Assembly: GCA_003242035.1 (NCBI GenBank)
Contig: QBMC01000002.1
Location: 1 to 64,000, forward strand
Direction: 5' to 3'
Source: Nodosilinea foveolarum
Lineage (GTDB): Bacteria > Cyanobacteriota > Cyanobacteriia > Phormidesmidales > Phormidesmidaceae
Length of the DNA: 64,000 nt
Part shown: one piece after another, positions 55,062 through 62,806 of the stretch
Numbering within the stretch: the stretch's first letter is position 1
How the letters are laid out: every line of letters begins with the position of its first letter
Notes under the pieces: generated by a model
The model's database searches: none
What the model was told of the DNA's origin: nothing
What the model saw: only the letters and a program-made list of their open reading frames with translations
Position numbers and translations under genes: made by a program

Positions 55062-55246
55062 TGATTTCCCTGGGATAGGTTAAATTTGTCAGCAAAGCCA
55101 ACCGCACGATCCGGCCGCACGATCTAGATTGACTGCTGGCGGAGACTGCTTTGCAGTGTAGAGCTTTTATCTGAGTTTCTGCTGAATATCTGACAGAAAC
55201 TGAGTTGATGACTCTGACAATTTTGACCGTTCTCGCAGACCTCTAG

Positions 55247-55825
55247 TTATTCGTCCTCTTCCCATTTGCGCATACCCGCTTCTGCAAAGGCACTTTGCAA
55301 ATCTGCAATCTCGTCGCGATGCCCTTTGATCGTCAGCTTCGACAAAAAGCCCTGGTCGGCTTCGGACTCTACCTTAAAAATTACGGTTTCGGGGCGGCTG
55401 GACTTGCGCCAGTAAAACACGCCCGCTAGCGGAGAAATGGCCACCAGACCCAGGAGAAATTTGCCCCAGGTGGGGAATAACGTGGCCATAATCAAGCCAA
55501 AACAGGCAAACCCAACTGCCGCCAGCAAAGAGAGAAACACCGCTAGAAAAAGGCTGGGACTCACCATGCCGACTAGCGTCGTCGCCTCGGCGGTTTCGGC
55601 TTTGATCGTAGGTTTTAGGCCATTGGCTTCACTGGCTAAGCGAAAAGCTCGGCTCTGAAAATATCGCATCAGCGCTGGCTCTAACGCGTCGGCAGGCTGC
55701 TTTGCCCCGAAGCGCATCATTTCTACGCGGTCTTTGGTAGAGGCGCGAATAAAAAACCCTAGCCCGATCACCATAAGACCGGTGAGGATAAGGGTGGAAA
55801 GACGAGCCGGATCAGAGAAAAACAA
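55247..55825 (-). CDS. Cofactor assembly of complex C subunit B (CCB2/CCB4-like)
   Basis: 192 residues with two N-terminal membrane helices (LSTLILTGLMVIGLGFFIRAS and a pair at SPSLFLAVFLSLLAAVGFACFGLIM). It matches the CCB2/CCB4 family (PF11152) that helps attach heme c(n) to cytochrome b6. The segment TKDRVEMMRFGAKQPADALEPALMRYFQSRAF is characteristic. It stands alone between arsM and the pex-like gene. Confidence 0.75.
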   Translation of the reverse strand: MFFSDPARLSTLILTGLMVIGLGFFIRASTKDRVEMMRFGAKQPADALEPALMRYFQSRAFRLASEANGLKPTIKAETAEATTLVGMVSPSLFLAVFLSLLAAVGFACFGLIMATLFPTWGKFLLGLVAISPLAGVFYWRKSSRPETVIFKVESEADQGFLSKLTIKGHRDEIADLQSAFAEAGMRKWEEDE

Positions 55826-55876
55826 AGCAGTGCCTAAGAAAAGTGCGCGTCTTAGATTTTAGAACGAACTGACGAA

Positions 55877-56302
55877 CTATCCGCTGATCTGTCGAGCTGG
55901 TATCTCCGTTGGGATATGACTCGGTAAGGTGCTGGTCGCAACTTTGGGGACAGAGGCTCGCTGCTGACCCACCATATAACGCTGCCACAGGTCGGCTAGC
56001 TCGCGAGCCTTCATCTGCCAGTCTGGACGCAGGCGATACATCCGACGCGGACGACCTCGGCCTTCTACCTTTTTCCAGTAGCCCATAATGGCTGCCTGGT
56101 TCTCTAAAAACTTCAGGGCGCTGTAGAGCACCGTGTCTGACAGCCGATAGCTGGGGTAGGTTTGCTCAATATCGTGAATAAGTTCTGTGCCGTAGGAGTC
56201 ATGGCGCACCAGTACGGAAAGCACGTAGCAAACCGCCAGCTCTTTGTTGAGGTAAACCGGCGGTGGGTTTTCGAAAAACTGGTAGATATCCTCAAACTTC
56301 AT
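55877..56302 (-). CDS. PadR-family regulator, Pex-like
   Basis: About 141 residues from Met 56302 (MKFEDIYQFFENPPPVYL); an upstream ATG (56323) adds seven residues. The winged helix is ELAVCYVLSVLVRHDSYGTELIHDIEQTYPSYRLSDTVLYSALKFLE, with the basic wing GYWKKVEGRGRPRRMYRL. It resembles Pex of Synechococcus PCC 7942, which lengthens circadian period by repressing kaiA. Whether it does so here is inference; no kai genes are in the window. Confidence 0.75.
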   Translation of the reverse strand: MKFEDIYQFFENPPPVYLNKELAVCYVLSVLVRHDSYGTELIHDIEQTYPSYRLSDTVLYSALKFLENQAAIMGYWKKVEGRGRPRRMYRLRPDWQMKARELADLWQRYMVGQQRASVPKVATSTLPSHIPTEIPARQISG

Positions 56303-56503
56303 GGGTGCGGCTCCGGTAAGCATGTGCGTACAGTACGTAGCAGCGCCTTTAATACGCAGGGAGAGTGCCTTGTACGCTAGAACTGCTGATTCATTCTAGT
56401 CACTAAATAATAGATTCACTTAACTTTTGGACAATTAGTAACTATCCGAAAGGTTTCGTCAGCTTTCATTAGGGACGGTGACCTTATGACGAGCTTTCGT
56501 TGT

Positions 56504-57973
56504 CTAAGGTGACGCAGCGGCTCGGGTACGGAAGAGCACATCGCCGTCTTTTACAGCGGCTAGCTCTAGGTACACCGGCCCCGTTGGATAAATTGGCTGA
56601 CTGGCAAAGGCTTGAATCTCTATCGACTCGCCGTAGGCATCGACTCTAGTTAAAAAATCGTTGAGCGGTTCTGGCAGTCCGTTAGCGATAATCGGTCTGT
56701 AGCGGATGATGCCGCTGCGACGAGCTTCGAACTCTGCGGTGGCCTGGAGGATAATAAATCGCTCGACTAGCCGCTCATTGAGGATGTCTTCTGAGCTGAC
56801 GCTGACGCTGGCGAGAACGTCACCCGGCTGATAGATAATTTCGTTGGGGACGGCGGCTACGTTGACGAGTATACAAGGCGGGCCGCTTTTGCTCAGCGCC
56901 TCGGCAACGCAGGGTTCGCCAATGACGTAGTTGGCCGCTGAGGACACTTTGATGACGTAGCTCTGGCGGTCGGTGATGGAGCGGACGATTTCGGCGACGG
57001 CGAGCGGGTCGAATCGCAGCGTGAAGTTGTCTACGGTGTCGGTGCGAGGAAGCACGGTTTGAACGGCGAAGCGATTGGCTTCGGCTAGAGCCTGTTCTAC
57101 GGCTTGGACGGCGTTTTGCTCGGAGTCGGGCCGCGCGACGGTGTAGGCGAGGGTTTGGTTGCGAGCGATCGCCACATTCCCTAGCCGCAGCCCCTGAAAC
57201 TCTTCTTCTAGCCGACTAATTTCTTCTGTTAGAAACGCCTGCTGCTTTTGTAGCCCTTTCAGACGAGTCTCACGCTCGGCAATTTCGGTGTTGCGCTGCG
57301 CAATTTGCTGATCGCGCTCGGACAAATCTGTGGTTCGCTGCTGCAATTGCTGGTCGCGCTGCGCGATTTGTTGATTGCGCTGGGCAATTTCGGCATTTCG
57401 CTGGGTAATTTCCCGATCTCGCTGAGCAATTTGCGATCGCACCTTAGCCTGCTCTTCAATCAGCGCTTCCCGCTCCGAACGCAAATTGCCAATCTCGTCG
57501 CGTAAGCTGCCCGCCTGTTCAGACACCTGATCTAGCTGAGACTGCGTATCGAGTAAATTGGTGAGGGTTTCTGCTTCTCGGGCGATCGCCGTTTGCAAAG
57601 ACTTATTAGTTTCCGATAGCCGCGCTTGTGCCTGCGCCTGAAGCTTGGTCGATTTGGCTAACGTACTTTCAGCCTGTTCTTTTTCGGCCTCGGTAGCCTC
57701 CAAGTCGGTTTGCGCTTCAGACAGCGCTAGCTGAATGTCGTCTAGCTGGAAGACGCCTTTACGCAGACTCCCATCGAGTAAAAACAGCAGCGTTAACGTG
57801 GCAAAAGAGGCTATCATCCCCGTGACCACGCTGACTAACGTTGCGGTTTGGCGAGGTCGCAGGTTGAATAAACTCAGGCGAGATTTGCCCACCTTCATTC
57901 CGATGCGATCGCCCACTGTGGCAATCACACCGCCCAGACAGGCGACCGCAAAAAATAATACAAATCCTGTCAT
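56504..57973 (-). CDS. DUF3084 membrane-anchored coiled-coil protein
   Basis: 489 residues. An N-terminal helix (TGFVLFFAVACLGGVIATVGD) and a second at about 45-68 anchor the protein. Residues about 80-260 are coiled coil; within it residues 182-237 are eight consecutive seven-residue repeats of the type IAQRNQQ (57263-57430). The C-terminal domain (QTLAYTVARPDSEQNAVQAVEQAL to the end) is the conserved DUF3084 part. Function unknown. It lies downstream of ntcA on the same strand, an arrangement I recall from other cyanobacteria. Confidence 0.85.
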   Translation of the reverse strand: MTGFVLFFAVACLGGVIATVGDRIGMKVGKSRLSLFNLRPRQTATLVSVVTGMIASFATLTLLFLLDGSLRKGVFQLDDIQLALSEAQTDLEATEAEKEQAESTLAKSTKLQAQAQARLSETNKSLQTAIAREAETLTNLLDTQSQLDQVSEQAGSLRDEIGNLRSEREALIEEQAKVRSQIAQRDREITQRNAEIAQRNQQIAQRDQQLQQRTTDLSERDQQIAQRNTEIAERETRLKGLQKQQAFLTEEISRLEEEFQGLRLGNVAIARNQTLAYTVARPDSEQNAVQAVEQALAEANRFAVQTVLPRTDTVDNFTLRFDPLAVAEIVRSITDRQSYVIKVSSAANYVIGEPCVAEALSKSGPPCILVNVAAVPNEIIYQPGDVLASVSVSSEDILNERLVERFIILQATAEFEARRSGIIRYRPIIANGLPEPLNDFLTRVDAYGESIEIQAFASQPIYPTGPVYLELAAVKDGDVLFRTRAAASP

Positions 57974-58104
57974 TCACCGCGAGCCGAAACCGTCTACAGA
58001 GGCAAATCCTGCGCCCATCTATAGTATTAGGTTACTGTACCTTCCGGTTGCCTATGGTGGCGCAACGGCGATGCTGGTATTGCTAATGAATTTAGCTGGA
58101 TGTG

Positions 58105-58776
58105 TTAGCTAAATTGTTGAGAAAGCGTCACCGCATCGTGCACGGTAATCTTTTTCTTATGGATGGAGATCATGTCTTGCTCTCGCAGATCGCCTAGTAG
58201 CCGAGTGACCGTGACTCTAGTAGACCCGATGGCTTCGGCGATCGCCTGATGAGACAGCTTCAGATCAATCGTAATGCCCGACTCGCCCGGAACGCCAAAG
58301 TCTCGGCACAGAATTAGTAAAAAGCTCACCAGCCGAGACCCCATATCTCGGTGGGCCAGCGTTTCGATCATCATCTCAGTTTGCAAAATGCGAGAAGACA
58401 GGCCCCGCAGCATAACGCCCGACAGTTCTGGATTTTCTTTAAGCGCCGCGCCTACCTGATCGGCCTGTAAAGACAGCAGCTCGACTGGCGTAAAGGCCAC
58501 CGCATGATAAAAGCGGTCGGAGCGATCGCCCGTAATCAGTGAGAGCACCCCAAACACGCTATTTTCTCTCAGTAGGGCGACGGTAATTTCTTCACCCGCC
58601 TCGTACACTCGCGATAGCTTAACGGCACCTTTGGCTAAAAAGTAGACGCGCTCTGCGGGGTCGCCCGGAAAGAAGATCGTTTTGTTGCGCTCGTAGGTCT
58701 CGACCGTTGGAGGAAAACCGCTGCCCGCCATGGAGCGAAACATATCTGCGGTCTGAGTATTGGAGACGACGACCAT
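58105..58776 (-). CDS. ntcA: Global nitrogen regulator NtcA
   Basis: 223 residues, standard length. A Crp-family activator that senses 2-oxoglutarate and controls nitrogen assimilation. Highly conserved blocks include [51 protein letters not shown] and the recognition helix [25 protein letters not shown], ending with [21 protein letters not shown] consensus NtcA site lies 156 bp upstream, consistent with the autoregulation known in this group. Confidence 0.98.
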   Translation of the reverse strand: MVVVSNTQTADMFRSMAGSGFPPTVETYERNKTIFFPGDPAERVYFLAKGAVKLSRVYEAGEEITVALLRENSVFGVLSLITGDRSDRFYHAVAFTPVELLSLQADQVGAALKENPELSGVMLRGLSSRILQTEMMIETLAHRDMGSRLVSFLLILCRDFGVPGESGITIDLKLSHQAIAEAIGSTRVTVTRLLGDLREQDMISIHKKKITVHDAVTLSQQFS

Positions 58777-58931
58777 GAGAAAATCCGGGGAGTGAAAGTG
58801 AAGGCTAGCAGGAGAGCTAGCAAAACATGCTGGAGAACCAATGGATGATTAGCCGCATTATATGGCGAATTGTCAGAGGACGCTCATTTTGCGCACAACA
58901 CTACTAAAACCTACCGGTTGAGACGCTTTTT

Positions 58932-58945
58932 GTATTACTTAATAC
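58932..58945 (-). promoter_or_regulatory. Candidate NtcA-binding site upstream of ntcA
   Basis: GTATTACTTAATAC matches the NtcA consensus GTA-N8-TAC exactly and is nearly palindromic. It is 156 bp upstream of the ntcA ATG. Toward ntcA, a TAGGTT element fitting TAN3T begins 18 bases after the site, slightly closer than the usual 20-24 for NtcA-activated promoters. Confidence 0.65.
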
Positions 58946-59153
58946 CGAACTGGATTAAATTGCCTGGGAATCTTGCGCTAATAGCATTACAGCTTTGTCC
59001 GAGTAAGTCTTTTATGCCAAACATTGAGCATCTAAAACAATCAGATTTGCTACCTCAATAGACGCTTTTGATAGTGCGTATCGGCTTTGTTTTTTGATAT
59101 CAGGCGTGTATATGTACTATAAAAAAGCAGTTGCCTCTAAAAAGTCACGCTCT

Positions 59154-59795
59154 ATGTTTGGAATTATTAATCTTCCAATCTTTATCTCCGCTAGTATTTT
59201 ACTCAACCTTGTTCCTGGCCCTGATGCCGTCTACATCATGACGAGAAGTCTTTCACAGGGAAAACGAGCAGGCTTTATCTCCTCTGCGGGTGTTTGTTCA
59301 GGTGCCCTGATTCACGCAATCGCTGCGGCTTTAGGACTGTCAGCGATCCTTACAACCTCTGCCTATGCGTTCACAGTCGTCAAGTTGATAGGCGCTGTAT
59401 ATCTCGTATTTTTAGGCGTAAGGACTTTTATTGATAAGTCTAATCCACTCTCTTTTAACGAAGATGACAACGAGAATTCGAGTTTAATAGATGAATGGAC
59501 ACTGTTTAAACAGGGCGTTCTTGTAGACGCTCTAAACCCGCAAGTTGCTATTTTTTTCCTTGCATTCTTACCGCAGTTCATCGATCCGAACTATGGCCAA
59601 AAAACTTTGACCTTCCTGATACTAGGAATGATCGTAATTGCGATCGCGCTAGTGTATGAAGCAATTCTAGTGGTACTGTGCGGAGCCATCAGCAATTATC
59701 TACGACGCAACAAAACGATTGGACGTTATCTCAACCGTTTTGTTGGCACTGTTTATGCTGCGCTTGGAATAAAGCTAGCTGCGGAGAGACTGTAG
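59154..59795 (+). CDS. LysE/RhtB-family amino-acid exporter
   Basis: About 213 residues from ATG 59154 (MFGIINLPIFISASILLNLV); starts further upstream (ATG 59112, TTG 59094) add residues unlike the family. The signature NLVPGPDAVYIMTRSLSQGKRAGFISS is clear, and six helices are expected. It exports homoserine, threonine or related amino acids. Codon use is more AT-rich than its neighbours, and it stands alone between ntcA and the glycan operon, which hints at transfer. Its terminator includes the stop codon. Confidence 0.85.
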   Translation: MFGIINLPIFISASILLNLVPGPDAVYIMTRSLSQGKRAGFISSAGVCSGALIHAIAAALGLSAILTTSAYAFTVVKLIGAVYLVFLGVRTFIDKSNPLSFNEDDNENSSLIDEWTLFKQGVLVDALNPQVAIFFLAFLPQFIDPNYGQKTLTFLILGMIVIAIALVYEAILVVLCGAISNYLRRNKTIGRYLNRFVGTVYAALGIKLAAERL

Positions 59796-59805
59796 AGTCT
59801 CTTTT
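59785..59805 (+). terminator. Terminator overlapping the LysE stop codon
   Basis: AGAGACT - GTAG - AGTCTCT followed by TTT; the TAG stop (59793-59795) forms part of the loop. Confidence 0.8.
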
Positions 59806-59829
59806 GTATCAGATCTGCTTGCTAGACCA

Positions 59830-62028
59830 CTACGCTTTAGCTACAAACCGATTGAACTGAGTGCCCGTATCGTCGCCCCATTCCCAGTTGGCAACCAGGC
59901 CCACCCGCTGAATAGACAGACGCTCGAACTTTGGATAGATATCGGTAATTGCCCTATACAGCACGGGTTCTTCACCTAAATAGACCGTAAAGTTGAGGCC
60001 ATCGAACGCAATGCGAAATGTTTGCTGCTGGCCCCACTGCACCCGAGTCCCCACGTTTGTCCAAACGGCGTCGTAAATTTCTTCGAACCCATCTATATGA
60101 AAGAACGAGGATACGGACGCGCCGCCGTAGCTGTCGTCTAGCCACTGGCTGACCGTAATGTAGTTGTCGGCGTCTTGCCAGAAAATGAGACCGCCTCTGC
60201 CCTTCTCGTCCTGATGGCGAGCGGTTCCCGGTGGCAGGATATCGACAGAAACATCTGCAAAGTTAGGGTTTGGCCAATCGACCGTATAGGCAAGACGGCC
60301 CGGATTAGGTTGCGCTACGGAGGCATCTACCTTCAGTGCGCCCTCTCCGGTGAGCTGCATTTTCCCGGTTCCCAATGTTCTTTGCCACTGGCCGTTGCCG
60401 ACTTCAACCAGGCGCTCGGATAGCTCACCGTGCGATCCAGCAAAGCTTTCGGTGACGAGGATTTCGGTGCCTGTGGTTTGCCAGGGATGTCGTAGATTAA
60501 ACTCGGTGGGAATGGGGATTTCTCGGGGGTGAGCTTCTAGCTGGGCCAAGGCGGGGCCGCTGCTTTGGTCGCTGGTGGTGTCTGGGCCGCCGTTTTTGTA
60601 GAGGAGTCCTAGTTGGGCGATCGCCTGCAAACGAGTATCGGTAAACCAGCGGTCGAACAGTAGCAAACCGTTGAGATAGAGACTAAAAGACGAGCCACTG
60701 TCTAAAATTTGTACGGTATTGCGCCCTTCGCGTAGCCCATAGCGTTCTTCTACCGCGATTTTCGTCCAGGTGCCCTCAGTTTGCAGCCTGAGCTGACATT
60801 GACCGTTCTCGAAAAATAATCCCCAGGTATTGCGCTCGTCTTGAGTTCGCCAAAGCAGGGCGCAGGCAGATAGCGGATCGTCCGCGTTAACGACGGCGTG
60901 GATTGCGCCTGCTGGTGCAGGCATTTCCAGGAGAGCTAAGCTATCTTCGGTTCGAGCGACTAAGCCCCGCGCCGTTTTTTCGAGTGTGCCTCTCAAACCG
61001 TGCCAGCGTCCGCCCACTTCTGCGGCCTGATCTGCCAAAGAACTTGCCTGATCTGCAACCAGCGTATCTGCCGTCTGAGCCGTTCCGTACCAGTTCGAGA
61101 GGGTGGGTAATAGCTGGGTCTGAAAATCATAAACGCGGGTATCTACCCGAAAGCCTACCTGCCCAAGCGCACTCTGATAGAGACCTGCATACAGCGTCTC
61201 CGAGGACTCTGCTGGACGCGAATCGGGCGCATCAATGCCGATTAGCCGCATGTTAGGAAAGGCCATTAATCCCTTCGCGTTGACAACAGAGGCCGCATAG
61301 TAGGCAGCGCCCTGCTCTCGCAGTAACACCAGGTAGTAAGTTTGCACATTCTGCAATCCTTGAAAGGCCGGGGTCAGCGAGGATTTTTCCGCAGAGTGAC
61401 GGCTACTATCGCAGCGCGTACACAGCTCGCCGTTATCTGGCCCTAGCGCTCGCACCACGATTGAATGGCCTGCCGCTGTGGGATCGGCAGGCACCGCATT
61501 GGGAAACCAGCCCAGGGCCAAGTTTTCCATCAGGTGAGCGTCTTGGCCGTCTTTTTTGAACCGGCCGCGATAGTTGCGCGCCCAGCGGTAAAACTGTCGT
61601 ACGGTGCCTTGGTGTTGAGAACTGCTCGCCCTACGCCATAGCCGATTGCCGATAGAGTTAGCTTGGCTACCGCGTACCCAGCGCCAGATTCTGCTTTTAA
61701 AGCTGTCTTCTCGGCTGTTGCCTTCGGAGGTGTTGTGCCCATTCAGCATAAAAACGGCTAGCGCGAGTCCAGCTTGCCTCTGAAAAGGGCCATAAGCCAG
61801 ACCTGCTCTGCCCCATCCCGGCGTAATCGGTGGCTGAATGCGCAGTGCGCCGTTGTCGATAGATATCAGCTTTTCAACATCAGTGCCTCGCCGGAAATGG
61901 CCGCTGGCGCTTTGGCTGCCAATTACGCGTCCCGGCTTACAGTCGATAGAAAAATCATCGACGATGGTGGCTGGAGCAGTTCCTGAAATGGCGTCTGAGC
62001 TAGAGGGACGGGCGGTGGAAGATTTCAT
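59830..62028 (-). CDS. Large protein of unknown function, probably several beta-sandwich domains
   Basis: 732 residues, no signal peptide or membrane helix that I can see. Three segments look like LamG/concanavalin-type jelly rolls: about 20-280 (VDDFSIDCKPGRVIGSQSAS...), 330-490 (WHGLRGTLEKTARGLVARTEDSLALLEMPAPAGAI...FSLYLNGLLLFDRWF) and 525-732 (ETESF-like ILVTESFAGSHGELSERLVEVG...FTVYLGEEPVLYRAI). The repeated pattern 'strand, Asp-x-Trp/Tyr, FTVYL/FSLYLNG' is typical of carbohydrate-binding sandwiches. Its start overlaps the PIG-L gene by 29 bp, so it belongs to the glycosyltransferase/deacetylase operon. Carbohydrate binding is inference. Confidence 0.6.
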   Translation of the reverse strand: MKSSTARPSSSDAISGTAPATIVDDFSIDCKPGRVIGSQSASGHFRRGTDVEKLISIDNGALRIQPPITPGWGRAGLAYGPFQRQAGLALAVFMLNGHNTSEGNSREDSFKSRIWRWVRGSQANSIGNRLWRRASSSQHQGTVRQFYRWARNYRGRFKKDGQDAHLMENLALGWFPNAVPADPTAAGHSIVVRALGPDNGELCTRCDSSRHSAEKSSLTPAFQGLQNVQTYYLVLLREQGAAYYAASVVNAKGLMAFPNMRLIGIDAPDSRPAESSETLYAGLYQSALGQVGFRVDTRVYDFQTQLLPTLSNWYGTAQTADTLVADQASSLADQAAEVGGRWHGLRGTLEKTARGLVARTEDSLALLEMPAPAGAIHAVVNADDPLSACALLWRTQDERNTWGLFFENGQCQLRLQTEGTWTKIAVEERYGLREGRNTVQILDSGSSFSLYLNGLLLFDRWFTDTRLQAIAQLGLLYKNGGPDTTSDQSSGPALAQLEAHPREIPIPTEFNLRHPWQTTGTEILVTESFAGSHGELSERLVEVGNGQWQRTLGTGKMQLTGEGALKVDASVAQPNPGRLAYTVDWPNPNFADVSVDILPPGTARHQDEKGRGGLIFWQDADNYITVSQWLDDSYGGASVSSFFHIDGFEEIYDAVWTNVGTRVQWGQQQTFRIAFDGLNFTVYLGEEPVLYRAITDIYPKFERLSIQRVGLVANWEWGDDTGTQFNRFVAKA

Positions 62029-62806
62029 AGTTCTGAAAGAAGCAGGCTAAAAAATCGCCTTTAGCGATCTCGCCTAGCGTAGACCACTGAGGGTTATCTT
62101 CGAGCTTGCTCATCTGCGAAGCATGTTGGTTGAGGGCGGCTCTTTTTTGGGCGATCGCCGGTTCAATATAAACCGCATGTTGAAAGTCCTTAAACAAAGC
62201 CGTACCCAATCCACTTTTAAAGCTGGCCTTAAGCATTCTCAGCGCGTCCCTTTTACCGCTGCCCGCTGGCCCCATCCAAGGCCAATGCTCCCAGTACCAA
62301 ATGGGGTAGGCGTAGATCTGGGGTCGTACCGGCAGTCTTTTAACCGCGCCAATGACCGCTTCGTAGGTAGCGGCATGGTCGGCAGGCGGCTCTAGATGGT
62401 AAGGCACAAAAACCTCGTCCACCGGATTGGCCTGAAGCAGGTCGTAGATCCGGTCGGTCGCGGCGGCTATATGCTGGTCGAGCTGACCGTCGCCAAAGCC
62501 CAAAAAGGTGACGTTCGTGGCCTCAATGCCCAACGCTTTGGCCGCAGCCATCGCTTCCTGCTGGCGAATTTCGGCTAGCTTGGCGGTGTCCATCAGGCTC
62601 GCATGAGACTGACTGCCGTCCGTCATAAAGACAGTTTTGACGGCTGCGCCTGCGGCAATTTTGCGAATAATCGTGCCGCCGCAGCCTAACGTTTCGTCGT
62701 CGGGGTGCGGCGCAAACACGATGGCAGACCCGCTGAGATCGGCGATCGCCCGTTCGGCCATAACCTGATTGAGCTGCTGGCGATAGCGCCGCTGAACCCA
62801 ACTCAT
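62000..62806 (-). CDS. PIG-L family N-acetylglucosaminyl deacetylase
   Basis: 268 residues. The zinc motif is VFAPHPDDETLGCGGTI near residue 32, with a second site in YHLEPPADHAATYEAVIGAV. PIG-L enzymes remove acetyl from GlcNAc-linked substrates, here probably an exopolysaccharide or glycolipid precursor made by the adjacent glycosyltransferase. It overlaps both neighbours: four bases with the glycosyltransferase upstream and 29 bp with the large unknown gene downstream. Confidence 0.88.
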   Translation of the reverse strand: MSWVQRRYRQQLNQVMAERAIADLSGSAIVFAPHPDDETLGCGGTIIRKIAAGAAVKTVFMTDGSQSHASLMDTAKLAEIRQQEAMAAAKALGIEATNVTFLGFGDGQLDQHIAAATDRIYDLLQANPVDEVFVPYHLEPPADHAATYEAVIGAVKRLPVRPQIYAYPIWYWEHWPWMGPAGSGKRDALRMLKASFKSGLGTALFKDFQHAVYIEPAIAQKRAALNQHASQMSKLEDNPQWSTLGEIAKGDFLACFFQNYEIFHRPSL

